A DNA stretch of 64,000 nucleotides from Halosimplex salinum (GCF_003730195.1 NZ_QWGG01000004.1:1-64000); one strand, 5' to 3'. Shown: positions 32,638 through 42,637, numbered from the stretch's first letter. Notes: a model not told the origin generated them from the sequence alone. Numbers and translations: made by a program.

Positions 32638-33473
32638 ACGTCCATCCCGCGCTCCAGCGCGACGAACAGTCCGGCCGCGACGATATCGGCGGTCGTGCCG
32701 GGGTTGATACCCTCGTCGACGAACTCCTCGGCGAGCGCCTCCGGGTCGATCTCACCGTCCAGTGCCGCCTGTGCCCGCTCGGTGACCGCCTCCGCGGTCG
32801 CCCGGTCGTGCTTCGTCGCGACGAACGTGTCGCCCTCGCTCGCGAGTAGTTCGAGGAACGTCCGGGCGGCGCGGTCGGCGACCGGTCCGTCCCCCGACTG
32901 GATCGACTCGGCGGCCGCGAAACTCCGCTCGAACCCCTCCACCCACTCGCGAGCGACGCCGTCGCGGTCGGCGGAGCGCTCCATGATATCCTGCAGAGTC
33001 AGTTCGCGCTCCGCCAGTACGGGGACGGCGTCGCTCCCGCGGCGCACGTCCAGCGGTTCCATGCCCTCGGGCGGGTCGTCGACGGCCACGTCGACCGCCT
33101 CGAACGCCCGGTAGAAGTTCGCCGCGTCGGCGACGGTCGTCCCCTCGACGACGGCCGAGGCGCGGTCGGGCGAGAGCGCCCGCTCGTCGTCACCCGCGGC
33201 GACGACCAGCGGGACCTGGAGGAGGACCGCGCCGAATTGCGTGTTCCCGCCGCGCTGGTCGCTCATCCCATCGATAGCGTGCAGGAACGACTCGCCGAGC
33301 GGGTCGCCTGCCGCGGCCCGTTCGAGTCCGGGTCGCGCCCCGACGGCGCCGGCGAGGAAGTGCTCGAACCGCAGGTCCGGGTACTCCCGGTGGCGGTCGA
33401 CGTTTCCGGGCTTCGGCGTCCCGGTGACCTCCAGCAGGAGCGCGAGTTCGGCGTTCTGCGCGGTGCTCCTCAC
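32634..33473 (-). CDS. CitG-like triphosphoribosyl-dephospho-CoA synthase family protein
   Basis: 279 residues from GTG 33473. It carries the family hallmarks EVTGTPKPGNVDRHREYPD near the N-terminus and DGMSDQRGGNTQFGAVLL in the middle, within an all-helical protein. Bacterial CitG makes the citrate-lyase prosthetic group precursor; archaeal members lack citrate lyase and are found with pterin or F420 genes, so the substrate is probably a different nucleotide-linked cofactor. Its start overlaps the previous stop by 4 nt (GTGA) and its stop overlaps the DUF447 start. The larger frame in which it is embedded is not real. Confidence 0.8.
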   Translation of the reverse strand: MRSTAQNAELALLLEVTGTPKPGNVDRHREYPDLRFEHFLAGAVGARPGLERAAAGDPLGESFLHAIDGMSDQRGGNTQFGAVLLQVPLVVAAGDDERALSPDRASAVVEGTTVADAANFYRAFEAVDVAVDDPPEGMEPLDVRRGSDAVPVLAERELTLQDIMERSADRDGVAREWVEGFERSFAAAESIQSGDGPVADRAARTFLELLASEGDTFVATKHDRATAEAVTERAQAALDGEIDPEALAEEFVDEGINPGTTADIVAAGLFVALERGMDV

Positions 33474-34318
33474 GACTCGGACCCTCCGGGCCCGGTTGCT
33501 CTCGGCTCGACCGCGGGCGCGCCGCGTCGACTCTCGTCGCGGCCGTCGCCGTTGCCACCGCTCCCGTCGAACCACTCGTCTACCGCGTTTCGGACCCTGC
33601 GGAGGACGCGCGGGTCGTCGCTCGGCCGGCCGACGCTGACGGCGTCGGCGCCGTAGTCGAGGTACTCGCGGGCCGTCGCTCCGTCGCGGACGCCGTTGTT
33701 GGCGACGACGAACGCGTCGGTCGCCGCGACCACGTCGCCCACCACCGCCTCCGAATCCATCGCGTCGACGTGGAGCATGTCCGCGCCAGCGTCGTCGAGA
33801 CGGGTGGCGACGGCGGGCAGGTCGACGCCGGGGAGTTCGGTCCTGATTTTGACGCTCACCGTCGCACCGGTCTCGGCGGCGGCGCGGACGTACTCGGCGA
33901 GCCGGTCGGGATCCCGCAAGAGCGATTCGCCGGCGCCGGCGGCACACATCTCGTCCTGTCGGCAGTGGGCGTTGATTTCGAGGATCGCCCCGTGGTCGGC
34001 GCAGACGGTGGCGGCCTCTCGGATGGGGCCCGGTTCGCTCGCACGGACGTTGTACGCCGACCGCAGGGGCGCGTCGGTGAGGGCGGCCAGCTGATCGTCG
34101 ACGAACGCGAGCGGATCGTCGGGGAGGAACTCCTCGCGGTCCCGGTCGAGCATCTCGCGGGCGGCCGCCCTGGTGGGCTCGTCGAGCGCGATTCCGCCGA
34201 GGAAGGCCGCGCCGGCGAACTCGTCGGCGGCCCGCGCCCACTCGGCGTCGGCTTCGCCGCTCAGGCTCGCGAGCGCGAGCCGGGGTTCGAAGAGGCTCTC
34301 ACTCCCGTCCGCGGTCAT
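33470..34318 (-). CDS. tRNA-dihydrouridine synthase-like TIM-barrel protein
   Basis: 282 residues. ATG 34318 overlaps the cofD stop by 4 nt. The protein shows the Dus/NifR3-like flavin-binding TIM barrel: [42 protein letters not shown], and a C-terminal [13 protein letters not shown] phosphate-binding loop. The catalytic Cys of true Dus enzymes may correspond to Cys in HCRQDEMC. Size is short for a canonical Dus, and the context with CofD and CitG-like genes suggests a role in cofactor biosynthesis rather than tRNA modification. The assignment to a specific reaction is open. Confidence 0.75.
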   Translation of the reverse strand: MTADGSESLFEPRLALASLSGEADAEWARAADEFAGAAFLGGIALDEPTRAAAREMLDRDREEFLPDDPLAFVDDQLAALTDAPLRSAYNVRASEPGPIREAATVCADHGAILEINAHCRQDEMCAAGAGESLLRDPDRLAEYVRAAAETGATVSVKIRTELPGVDLPAVATRLDDAGADMLHVDAMDSEAVVGDVVAATDAFVVANNGVRDGATAREYLDYGADAVSVGRPSDDPRVLRRVRNAVDEWFDGSGGNGDGRDESRRGAPAVEPRATGPGGSES

Positions 34319-35307
34319 TCGACTGCCTCCAGCGCGTCCGCGACGGCCCGCGCGACACGGGTCGCGTCCTCCTCGTCGTCCATCCGCGTGTCGGTGCGGA
34401 CGACTGGTCGGTCGAGGTCGGTACCGTCGTCCTCGTCGAGGACGAACGCGTCGGCGAAGGGGTACGCTTCGTCGACGCCGGCCGTGCTGGCCTCGTACCC
34501 TTCGGCTTCCAGCAGGTCGTCGGCCGGGCCGGAGAAGACGGTGTCTTCGACGAACGGCGAGACGGCGACGACCGGCGTCTCGGCCAGCGCGTCGGCCACG
34601 CCGTCGAGCGCGAGCATCGGCCCGAGGCTCGTGATCGGGTTCGACGGCCCGATCACGACGGGGTCGGAGAGCGCGTCGAGCACGGCCGGCGTCGCGCTCG
34701 CGTCGCCGGCGCCGCGGAACTCGACGCTCTCGATGGTTGGTTCGCCGCCGCGGGCGACCCAGAACTCCTGGAAGTGCATCGGTCCCTCGGCGGTGTGGAC
34801 GATGGTCGCCACCGGGTCGTCGCTCATCGGCAGCAGGTCGACGGTCAGCCCGAAGGCGTCGGCGAGCGTCCGCGTCGCTTCCGTGAGCGTGTGGCCCTCG
34901 TCGATCAGACTCGTCCGCGTGAGATGGACGGCGCGGTCGGCGTCGCCGATGTGCATGAACTCGCCGACACCGGAGAAGCGGCGCCAGCGGGCGATCTCCC
35001 GCCCCGCGGTCTGGCGGTCGTCGTCGAGGTATCGGGGACCGGGTTCGAGCCCGGCCGAGTCGGCCAGCGAGACGAGTTCCTCGTGAGTGGTCGCGGAGTC
35101 GTCGGCGATACCCCACCACAGCTCGCGGTCGAGGCGCCCGCCGCGGAGATAGAGAACGGTGTCCACGTCCGGGCAGACGAGGTGGCCGCCGAGTTCCACG
35201 TCGTCGCCGGTGTTCCCGACGACGGTCGTCTCCCGGGGCTCGAACACTGCGTCGGCGCCCGACAGGAGCTTCGGCGTGCCCGTCCCGCCGGACAGAAACG
35301 TCACCAT
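34315..35307 (-). CDS. cofD: 2-phospho-L-lactate transferase (CofD)
   Basis: 330 residues with a full set of CofD motifs: [11 protein letters not shown] at the N-terminus, [19 protein letters not shown], and [15 protein letters not shown] in the middle. CofD transfers the phospholactyl (or phosphoenolpyruvyl) group to the deazaflavin Fo, forming the F420-0 precursor in the cytoplasm. It is the first gene of a four-gene operon with 4-nt overlaps throughout. A TTTTAG element 27-32 nt upstream of the ATG fits a leaderless promoter. Confidence 0.95.
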   Translation of the reverse strand: MVTFLSGGTGTPKLLSGADAVFEPRETTVVGNTGDDVELGGHLVCPDVDTVLYLRGGRLDRELWWGIADDSATTHEELVSLADSAGLEPGPRYLDDDRQTAGREIARWRRFSGVGEFMHIGDADRAVHLTRTSLIDEGHTLTEATRTLADAFGLTVDLLPMSDDPVATIVHTAEGPMHFQEFWVARGGEPTIESVEFRGAGDASATPAVLDALSDPVVIGPSNPITSLGPMLALDGVADALAETPVVAVSPFVEDTVFSGPADDLLEAEGYEASTAGVDEAYPFADAFVLDEDDGTDLDRPVVRTDTRMDDEEDATRVARAVADALEAVE

Positions 35308-35404
35308 ACCCCGGCTACGGGTGACCCCGGGCTAAAACTTTGCGTCCCGGCCGCCACATCGATGAACTCGACACCATCGTATTCAATAATCGGACTAGTG
35401 ATTT

Positions 35405-36217
35405 TCACTCCTCATTTGATATTGTGCCATTCCCAGCCCTCTTGTCCAGTTCCCGAGTGAATCGTTTCTCTTTTGCCGTCTGATTCCGCTCTGTGTTCCA
35501 GTACCGCTCGGTGAACTCTGTCGGCTCGATCTGTCCAGTGTAGTACTCACGGGTCAGTGACGTGTTCACGTGAAGCGTCTTCGGAGTCGCCCCCGTATTA
35601 TTAACCTCCGCAATCCGCAATTTTTTCGGGATTTTTCCGTCGATATTCCCGTTGTCGTAGTGGGCAACTGCTTGTGCGTACCCCGACGTGACGAGTGTGT
35701 TCACTTCTTTAGCTCGACGGACGTCGTTCTCCGATCGTGCAGTCAGATTTACTACGAGGAACATCACATCGTCTTTCACGATACTTGACCCTCGAAGTCT
35801 CAACGGTACCTCAGCGTCCACTCCCGCTTCTCCGAGTACCACACTGACGAACTCGTCAAATTCGCCGTTCGGACCTCCTATTGGAGTCGCAGTTAGAGTC
35901 GGCGTCGGTGACTCTGCCGGAACCGAAGTTGGTGTCGGGATCGCGGTCGCCGTGGGTGATACTGTCGGGCTCGGAGTTGGAACTGTCGTCGTCGCTGTGT
36001 GAGTGATCGTCTTGACTGTCGTGGGCACAACTGTCGAAACCGGATGTTCCGTCTGGGTGGTTGTCTCAGGGCCCGTTCGAGACTCACTTGGTGTGATATC
36101 CACTCCTGAGAGAACGACAGATGCGGCGACGATACTGAAAATGAGAACGACCGCCGCCGCGAGGACGACAACACTACTGACTGCCCGCTCGTTCGCCCAT
36201 GGTCTCTCTTTGTGCAT
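35405..36217 (-). CDS. Membrane-anchored protein with Thr/Pro stalk
   Basis: 270 residues. A short basic N-terminus and one membrane helix at about 12-37 (RAVSSVVVLAAAVVLIFSIV) are followed by a Ser/Thr/Pro-rich stalk to about residue 105 and an extracellular globular domain with many Asn-X-Ser/Thr sites, such as VNLTARS, EVNNTG and HVNTSLT. The N-terminal segment resembles the hydrophobic part of archaeal pilin-like proteins, so processing by the prepilin peptidase is possible. No family is recognised. It lies 21 nt downstream of the PKD protein gene on the same strand and may share its transcript. Confidence 0.7.
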   Translation of the reverse strand: MHKERPWANERAVSSVVVLAAAVVLIFSIVAASVVLSGVDITPSESRTGPETTTQTEHPVSTVVPTTVKTITHTATTTVPTPSPTVSPTATAIPTPTSVPAESPTPTLTATPIGGPNGEFDEFVSVVLGEAGVDAEVPLRLRGSSIVKDDVMFLVVNLTARSENDVRRAKEVNTLVTSGYAQAVAHYDNGNIDGKIPKKLRIAEVNNTGATPKTLHVNTSLTREYYTGQIEPTEFTERYWNTERNQTAKEKRFTRELDKRAGNGTISNEE

Positions 36218-36238
36218 TTGTACTGTCTCCGTAGATAC

Positions 36239-37468
36239 TCAGAACCCCGTCCCGGGGGATCCATTACTGGGAGGGACGCGACCGCTCTGAGTGTTTGTGT
36301 TAGTTCCGTCACTTTCGCTACTATCGTCCCCACTGTCGTCGCTACCCCCTGTATCGGAACCACCCAATCCAGCGATGTCCAAGAAGCTGGTGGGGCCCGC
36401 TCCTTCGTCCTCACTGGGAGTGTCGTTCGAGCTATCCGACATTGTCGCCACATGGGCAAGGCTTTGGATTCCGTCCTCTAGAGTACCGTTCTCGTTTACC
36501 TCAGCAGTTGGGTCGACGTTCACAGTATCGACGCCGACCGCTTCTTTGTACGCCTCCTGACTCTCGAACTTGGCGACGCCGTCCGTCGAGTCGTACGTGA
36601 CGCCGTCGTTGTTTGCAGCGAACGCTTCGTCGAGCGTCACGCCGGCCCACTCAACCGACCCGTCGTTGTCGGCGTCGGAGATGGTGATCCCGTTGCTGTC
36701 GAGGGTCATTCGGTCGTTGTCACAGTAGGTCCCGTCGTCTTCGCCGAACTGCGAGCATCCCTCGCCACTACTGGCGGCCGCGCCGCTACTGACCGGCGAC
36801 GCTGCAGTCACCGTCACGTTCGTTCGGGCCGTTCGCTGGCGGCCCAGGCGGTCGACCGCTGTCACGGCGATGGTGACGGTCCCATCGCTGGTGAACACCT
36901 CCGAATGATTGGTAGTCGCGCTCGCGCCGGCGACGGCCGTCCGATTCTCGAACTGGCCGTCGACGCGCCAGACGACCGCGGCCAGTTCCGTCGCACCGGC
37001 GGAAACGCTCGCCGAATAGTCGGCGAAGCGCCCCTCGACGACGTCCTTCGGCCCTGAGAGCGATACAGAGGGGCCATCAGACGGTTCGACGTGGACGTGG
37101 AGCGTATCCGTCCGGGTCGCGCCTTCGTCGTCGGTGACGGTGATCGTCGCGTTGTACGTCCCGGTCTGGGTGGCGACGAACGACGTTTGGCCGCAGGTCT
37201 GGCAGGCCGGCGCCGTGTAGTTGCCATCCGGTTGTTCCAGGCGCCACGCGTAGGTGCGGATCTCCCCGTCTGGGTCGCGAGAGCCGGTCGCGTCCAGATG
37301 CACGGTCGTGTTGGCACTGACCGTCTGGTCCAGTCCCGCGTCCGCCAGCGGCGCGTCGTTGTCGCCCGCTGCAATCGCTTCTCCGACGGGTACCCCCGAC
37401 AGCATCGCGCTCACGACGAGCGCGAGACTCGCCGCCGTCGCGAGGCCCCCCTGTCTCCCCCTCGACAT
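36239..37468 (-). CDS. Secreted PKD-domain protein with Ca-binding loop
   Basis: 409 residues from ATG 37468. A Sec-type signal peptide (LATAASLALVVSAML, cleavage near AIAAG) precedes a PKD domain (PLADAGLDQTVSANTTVHLD, GSRDPDGEIRTYAW) with a CQTCGQ pair that could form a disulfide. A second Ig-like region follows, then DADNDGSVEW, a DxDxDG calcium-binding loop as in dockerin or EF-hand modules. The tail is Ser/Asp/Gly/Thr-rich with no anchor seen. It is probably a cell-surface or secreted adhesion protein. The longer 809-residue frame upstream is antisense to mrp and not real. Confidence 0.75.
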   Translation of the reverse strand: MSRGRQGGLATAASLALVVSAMLSGVPVGEAIAAGDNDAPLADAGLDQTVSANTTVHLDATGSRDPDGEIRTYAWRLEQPDGNYTAPACQTCGQTSFVATQTGTYNATITVTDDEGATRTDTLHVHVEPSDGPSVSLSGPKDVVEGRFADYSASVSAGATELAAVVWRVDGQFENRTAVAGASATTNHSEVFTSDGTVTIAVTAVDRLGRQRTARTNVTVTAASPVSSGAAASSGEGCSQFGEDDGTYCDNDRMTLDSNGITISDADNDGSVEWAGVTLDEAFAANNDGVTYDSTDGVAKFESQEAYKEAVGVDTVNVDPTAEVNENGTLEDGIQSLAHVATMSDSSNDTPSEDEGAGPTSFLDIAGLGGSDTGGSDDSGDDSSESDGTNTNTQSGRVPPSNGSPGTGF

Positions 37469-37639
37469 GCTCGTAAGAGGGACTGGCTCGCTCTCGCCTA
37501 TAAATGTTCGTGGTTCTGAACGTCTCGCTGTCCAGAGTGAGCGGGGCTGGCCGCGGTCGGCGTCAGCGACCGACAGTCGCCGTCGAACCCGCGATCCACC
37601 TCCACAATCCTTTTCGCCGGGAGCGACGGAGACGAAGGT

Positions 37640-38683
37640 ATGGACGAAGACGACGTGCTCGACCTGCTCGGGACGGTCGAGGACCCGGATCTCGGAGACG
37701 ATATCGTCTCGCTGGGGCTGGTCAACTCGGTCGAACTGACCGACGACGAAGTGCGCGTCTCGCTGGCGCTGGGCGCACCGTACTCGCCGACCGAGACGGA
37801 CATCGCCGGGAAGGTCAGGGAGGCGCTCTCGGACCTCGAACGGTCCGTCGAACTCGAAGCCGACGTCGAGAGCGGACTCGTCGCCGAGGAGTCGGTCCTG
37901 CCGGGCGTCGAGAATGTCATCGCCGTCGCTTCGGGGAAGGGTGGGGTCGGCAAGAGCACCGTCGCGGTGAACCTCGCCGCGGGGCTGGCGCAACTGGGCG
38001 CTCGGGTCGGACTGTTCGACGCCGACGTGTACGGCCCGAACGTGCCGCGGATGCTCGACGCCGACCAGCAGCCGCAGGCGACGCCGGAGGAGACGCTCGT
38101 CCCGCCCGAAAAGTACGGCATGAAGCTGATGAGCATGGACTTTCTGCTGGGGGAGGACGACCCGGTCATCTGGCGCGGACCGATGGTCCACAAGGTGCTC
38201 ACCCAGCTCTGGGAGGACGTCGAGTGGGGTGGCCTCGACTACATGGTCGTCGACCTGCCGCCGGGGACCGGCGACACGCAGTTGACCCTCCTCCAGAGCG
38301 TCCCCGTCACCGGCGCGGTCATCGTGACGACGCCTCAGGAGGTCGCTATCGACGACGCGCGGAAGGGGCTGGAGATGTTCGGCGAGCACGAGACGCCCGT
38401 GCTGGGTATCGTCGAGAACATGAGTTCCTTCCGCTGTCCCGACTGCGGGAGCGACCACGCCATCTTCGGAGAGGGCGGCGGCGAGGCGTTCGCCGAGGAC
38501 GTACAGATGCCGTTCCTCGGCGACATCCCACTCGACCCCGCGGTCCGAGAGGGCGGCGACACCGGCGAACCGATGGTGCTGGACGAGGACAGCGAGACGG
38601 GCGAGGCGCTGCGCTCGTTCGTCAGGAACACCGCGAACAATCAGGGGATCGTCCACCGTCGGCGCCACTCGAACTCTCGCTGA
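37640..38683 (+). CDS. Mrp/ApbC/Nbp35-like Fe-S carrier ATPase
   Basis: 347 residues. The N-terminal DUF59/MIP18 domain (residues 1-80) is followed by the deviant Walker A ASGKGGVGKSTVAVN and a Fe-S-binding CPDC in the segment SFRCPDCGSDH near residue 265. Mrp-type ATPases bind a 4Fe-4S cluster between subunits and pass it to apo-proteins in the cytoplasm. A CCTTTT element lies about 28 nt upstream of the ATG, suggesting a monocistronic leaderless mRNA. It converges with the DUF2298 gene. Confidence 0.93.
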   Translation: MDEDDVLDLLGTVEDPDLGDDIVSLGLVNSVELTDDEVRVSLALGAPYSPTETDIAGKVREALSDLERSVELEADVESGLVAEESVLPGVENVIAVASGKGGVGKSTVAVNLAAGLAQLGARVGLFDADVYGPNVPRMLDADQQPQATPEETLVPPEKYGMKLMSMDFLLGEDDPVIWRGPMVHKVLTQLWEDVEWGGLDYMVVDLPPGTGDTQLTLLQSVPVTGAVIVTTPQEVAIDDARKGLEMFGEHETPVLGIVENMSSFRCPDCGSDHAIFGEGGGEAFAEDVQMPFLGDIPLDPAVREGGDTGEPMVLDEDSETGEALRSFVRNTANNQGIVHRRRHSNSR

Positions 38684-38698
38684 GCGGGACTGTCGCCG

Positions 38699-41125
38699 TC
38701 AGCCGTTCTTCCCGGGATACTCCAGTCGGTCCTGGTCGACGCGGTAAACCACGACGCCGTCCCACCGTTTCTCGACCGTGAGACCCGACATCGACTCGAA
38801 CGCGGCGAGGTCGTCCTGCGTGTAGGCCTCCCGCTCGTTCGATCCGACGTAGACGTACTCCACCTCGTACACGTCGAGATAGTAGGCGCGCTCCTCGGGC
38901 GAACCCGTGTAGATAGTGTTCACGTCGTCGACCCGGGCGCGGTAGGATTCGTCGCCGCGGTAGCCGACCTCGTGAGCCCACCCGGCCAGCGTCGGGACGC
39001 CGGTGAGACTCGAGACGGGGTTCGTCCACTGGTACATGTCTCTCCCGGGTGCGGAGGCGATGTTGGGTTGTCCCTCCACGCGCTCGAACCAGCGGATCGC
39101 CGCGTACTCTTCGGGGTGGGAGTCGTTGACGAAGGTGAACCCGTCGAGCGTCGGATCGTCGGGATGGTCGTAGCGATTGATCGGCGAATCACCGGTCATG
39201 TGGTTCGTGACGGCGAAGGCACCGTACATCGCGGTGGCGACGACGAGGGCGACCGCGAGCACGCGGAACCCCGACGCCCAGCGGTCTCCCGAGAGCGCGA
39301 GCGCGGGCGAGTGGTTCTCGACGAGGTGTGCCAGGATGGCGCCGGCGGCGACCGCCCAGAGGATCCACACGTCCGCGTACGTCTTGAACACGGTGTTCAT
39401 CCGTTCCGGGCCCGCCTGCTCCTGCACGTAGACGAACTCGACGAGCACGACGATCCCAGCCCCGGCGATCAGGAGGAGCGTCTCGAAGCCGACCACGCCG
39501 CGGAGACGTGACCCGTCGTCACTTCGGGTCTCGGCGGCAGAGGCACCGGTCGCCGTTCCACCGTCAGTGACCGTTCCGCCGTCCGTGACCGCTCCTTTCG
39601 CTGTCTCGGCCGCGCGGGAGGTAGCGCGGTGAACGACGTCGGCCTGCGTCCGCAGCAGGACCCACGCGACGACGACCATGGGGCCGAACAGGGCGAGTGC
39701 GACCGACGACGCACCGAGCAACGCGATGAGGACGCCGAGGGCGAGCATCACCAGCAGTTCGCCGAGGTGGTCGCTGTCGATCTGGGGGACCGCGTGACGC
39801 GCCAGGTGAATCACGAACAGGAGCGCGAACGCGCCGTGGGCGAACAGCAAGCCCCCGAGCGAACTCTTGTCCGGGAGGAATGCGATCGACCGGCCGCCGC
39901 CGTTGGCGGTTCCGAGCCAGAACGGGAGCGACCAGACGATCCCGAGCGCGACGACCGCCGCTGCGCCGGCGAGAGCGACGCCGTGGCGACCGAGTTCTCG
40001 CTGCCAGTCCTCGCGCCGGGGGACTCGCTCGGCGAGCGCTCTCGGGAGCAAGGAGACGGGGTCCGAGGGGGCGAGCGCGAGCGTCAGGAAGGTCAGTCCA
40101 CCGACGACCGGGAACGACCACGTGTTGACGACCGCGAGGAGGCCCGCGAGCGGCGGCACCGTCCCCAGCACGAGCAGTCGCCGTCGAGTCCGCGCCGCCT
40201 CGGGCGTGCGGTAGTAACTAAAGAGGAGCGCGGCGGCGAGGAGGACGAACGGCGTACTCATCATGTGCGCGTGCATGTCCCCGTTCAGCCACGCGAACAG
40301 CGGGAACTCGTTTATCGTCCCGTCGATCACGCGACTAGCCGACCAGTATCGGAAGTCACCAGGGCCACCGGTCGCGACTCGCCCGAGTTCCTTGCCGAAC
40401 AGGCCCGCAATGAACGACGCGACGCCGTCTGGGAGGAGCCAGGCGACGAAGTAGACCGGCGTCGAGACGTTGCTCGCGAAGCCGACGAAGAAGGCACCGA
40501 ACGCGCCCGCACGGACGCGAGAGACGCCGCGGCTCGCGGCGACCGAGCCCGCCAGGCCGTAGGCGGCGGTGACGAGCATCCCGAAGAAGCCGGCGAGCGC
40601 GAGGTTGTAGGCGAATCGGGCCTCCGTCCCCGTGATCTTCGTCAGCAGCGCGGCGATCAGGTGCCCGCCGTAGTAGTACTTGACCGGGCGACCCGCGAAC
40701 CACATGTCCTCGGGCGGGAGGGAGTCGGCGCGGAGAAGCGACTGCAGGAGGCCGAAGTCGAGGAACTTCTCGCCCATCAGGGGATGGACGCCGGCGTCGA
40801 CGGCGCGGATGGCGATCATGAACAGGAACGCGAGCGTGAACACCGCTGCGGCCTCGCCGTAGCGTCGACGGTCGAACTCGACACCGCGGTAGGTGGCGCC
40901 GACGGCGGCGACGGCGAGCACCGCGAGGCCGACGAACAGTCCGGCCGTTAGCGAGGCGTGGCCGACGACGTACGCGACGATCCAGAGGACCGCGATCGCC
41001 ACCGGGAGCGCGACGCCCGCCCCGCGGTCGGCGAGGCGCGGGAACAGTACTGCGGCCAGCGGCATCCCCACCGCCATGAAGGCCAGGTAGGCCACGAGCC
41101 ACCAGACGACCAGACCGTACTCCAT
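38699..41125 (-). CDS. DUF2298 (YYY) polytopic membrane protein
   Basis: 808 residues with about 18 membrane segments. It carries the hallmark KYYYGGHLIAALLTKITG and GDMHAHMMSTPFVLLAAA loops of the archaeal/chloroflexal YYY family. These proteins resemble GT-C type polyprenyl-phosphate glycosyltransferases, so a role in surface glycosylation is possible but unproven. A GGTATA box lies 25-31 nt upstream of the ATG, in a divergent promoter region shared with the DPM1-like glycosyltransferase gene. The pairing strengthens the link to glycosylation. Confidence 0.85.
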   Translation of the reverse strand: MEYGLVVWWLVAYLAFMAVGMPLAAVLFPRLADRGAGVALPVAIAVLWIVAYVVGHASLTAGLFVGLAVLAVAAVGATYRGVEFDRRRYGEAAAVFTLAFLFMIAIRAVDAGVHPLMGEKFLDFGLLQSLLRADSLPPEDMWFAGRPVKYYYGGHLIAALLTKITGTEARFAYNLALAGFFGMLVTAAYGLAGSVAASRGVSRVRAGAFGAFFVGFASNVSTPVYFVAWLLPDGVASFIAGLFGKELGRVATGGPGDFRYWSASRVIDGTINEFPLFAWLNGDMHAHMMSTPFVLLAAALLFSYYRTPEAARTRRRLLVLGTVPPLAGLLAVVNTWSFPVVGGLTFLTLALAPSDPVSLLPRALAERVPRREDWQRELGRHGVALAGAAAVVALGIVWSLPFWLGTANGGGRSIAFLPDKSSLGGLLFAHGAFALLFVIHLARHAVPQIDSDHLGELLVMLALGVLIALLGASSVALALFGPMVVVAWVLLRTQADVVHRATSRAAETAKGAVTDGGTVTDGGTATGASAAETRSDDGSRLRGVVGFETLLLIAGAGIVVLVEFVYVQEQAGPERMNTVFKTYADVWILWAVAAGAILAHLVENHSPALALSGDRWASGFRVLAVALVVATAMYGAFAVTNHMTGDSPINRYDHPDDPTLDGFTFVNDSHPEEYAAIRWFERVEGQPNIASAPGRDMYQWTNPVSSLTGVPTLAGWAHEVGYRGDESYRARVDDVNTIYTGSPEERAYYLDVYEVEYVYVGSNEREAYTQDDLAAFESMSGLTVEKRWDGVVVYRVDQDRLEYPGKNG

Positions 41126-41280
41126 TACCAGAGAGGCCGTCTCCGGCCCCTATACCTCTTGTGGACCGACGGAGACCGAGCGCACGGTCCGCCCGCCGCC
41201 GCGGCCGCGACCGCTCCGCCGGCCCCCCGAGTTTCGCCGTTCCGAACCGTTTTTACTCGGCGGGGTGGTCACGTCTGTCA

Positions 41281-42048
41281 ATGAGCGCGTCCGTCGGTAT
41301 CGTGGTCCCCGCCTTCCGGCCCGACGTGGAGCGACTCTCCGCGTACGTCCGGTCGCTGGACGCCGAACTCGCGCCCGACTGCATCCGGATCGAACTCGAC
41401 GACGCGGACGAGCGCGTCGCCACGGCGCTCGCGGACCTGCCCGCCGCTGTCAGCGTCTCGCCGTATCGGCGCGGCAAGGGCGCCGCGGTCACCGCCGGAT
41501 TCGAGGCGCTGGAGACGGACGTCCTCGGCTTCGTCGACGCCGACGGGAGCACCGCGCCCGGGGAGTTCGCCGACGTGCTCGCCGCCATCACGGACGGCGG
41601 GGCAGACGTCTCCGTGGGCTCCCGGCGCCACCCGCACTCGGAGATCACCAGTCACCAGACGTTCGCGCGCCGGTTCCTCGGCGACGGCTTCGCCTGGCTC
41701 GCCCGTCGGATGCTGGACGCCGACCTCTACGACTACCAGTGTGGGGCGAAGGCGATCACCGCCGAGTCGTGGGAGGCCGTCCGCCAGCACCTCTACGAGC
41801 CCGGTTTCGCCTGGGACGTGGAGCTCGTCGCGATGGCGGGCGCGCTGGAACTCGACGTGCGAGAGGTCCCCATCACCTGGGAGGACCAGCCGGGCTCGAC
41901 GGTCTCGCCGGTTCGGACTTCGATCAGGCTCGCGCGTGCGCTGGTGTCCTCGCGTCACCGTGCGAAACAGATCCGCAACAGTCGCGTCCACAACGCCATC
42001 GCGGCGACGCGCGACGACCCGACGGCACTGGTGGACAAGCATGACTGA
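41281..42048 (+). CDS. Dolichol-phosphate-mannose-synthase-like glycosyltransferase 2
   Basis: 255 residues from ATG 41281, supported by TTTTTAC about 27-34 nt upstream. GT-A fold features: VGIVVPAFRPD at the N-terminus, the DxD motif in FVDADGSTAP, and the DPM1-type QCGAKAI segment with YDYQ before it. It probably transfers a sugar from an NDP donor to a dolichol phosphate on the cytoplasmic face of the membrane. It overlaps the GtrA gene by 8 nt. An upstream extension of the frame is rejected. Confidence 0.88.
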   Translation: MSASVGIVVPAFRPDVERLSAYVRSLDAELAPDCIRIELDDADERVATALADLPAAVSVSPYRRGKGAAVTAGFEALETDVLGFVDADGSTAPGEFADVLAAITDGGADVSVGSRRHPHSEITSHQTFARRFLGDGFAWLARRMLDADLYDYQCGAKAITAESWEAVRQHLYEPGFAWDVELVAMAGALELDVREVPITWEDQPGSTVSPVRTSIRLARALVSSRHRAKQIRNSRVHNAIAATRDDPTALVDKHD

Positions 42049-42568
42049 CGGCGAACCGTCCGTCCGAGCGAGATTGGGGTCGCTCGTCTCCGGCGTTCGG
42101 TTCGGCAAGTTCGTCTCCGTCGGCGTCGTCGGGGCGGTCTGTGACACCGCAGTCCTGGTGTTCCTCTCCGAGGTAGTCGGCGCACCCGCAGAGATCGCCT
42201 GGCTCGCGGGGGTTGAGACCGCGATTCTGGTGATGTTCCTCGTCAACGAGAACTGGACGTTCGCCGACCACAGCGACGGTGGGCGGGAGTCGTTCCTCTC
42301 GCGACTCAAGCGGTCGCACGTCGTCCGGGCCGGTGGCGTGACCACCCAGTTCGTGGTCTGGTGGATCATCTACCGACCACTGAACGTCGACCTCGTCTTC
42401 GGTGACGTGGCCGTGTTGGCCGCCGTCGCGGGGGTCGTCGGTCTGGAGTCGACGCTATCGGGTCTCGACCTGTGGCTGCTCGTCGCCAAGGGGAGCGGCG
42501 TCGCGGTCGGGATGGTCGTCAACTACGTCTTCGAGAGTTTGTTCACCTGGCAGGTCCACGAGGGGTAG
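42041..42568 (+). CDS. GtrA-family membrane protein
   Basis: 175 residues with four membrane helices and the GtrA start pattern (RFGKFVSVGVVGAVCDTAVL) and VNENWTF after the second helix. GtrA proteins help move lipid-linked sugars across the membrane or act with the adjacent glycosyltransferase. The ATG is inside the last codons of the glycosyltransferase gene, so the two are coupled. The next feature downstream is the initiator tRNA gene. Confidence 0.88.
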   Translation: MTDGEPSVRARLGSLVSGVRFGKFVSVGVVGAVCDTAVLVFLSEVVGAPAEIAWLAGVETAILVMFLVNENWTFADHSDGGRESFLSRLKRSHVVRAGGVTTQFVVWWIIYRPLNVDLVFGDVAVLAAVAGVVGLESTLSGLDLWLLVAKGSGVAVGMVVNYVFESLFTWQVHEG

Positions 42569-42637
42569 TCGTGGAACTAACTCACGGACGGCGAACGAAT
42601 CACAACCCTTAATTGACGGACCCCGGTATAAACTGAT

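Noticed and set aside
36239-38668. 809-residue minus-strand reading of the PKD protein
   Set aside because: The first 400 residues are antisense to the mrp/ApbC gene; the true start with a signal peptide is at 37468.
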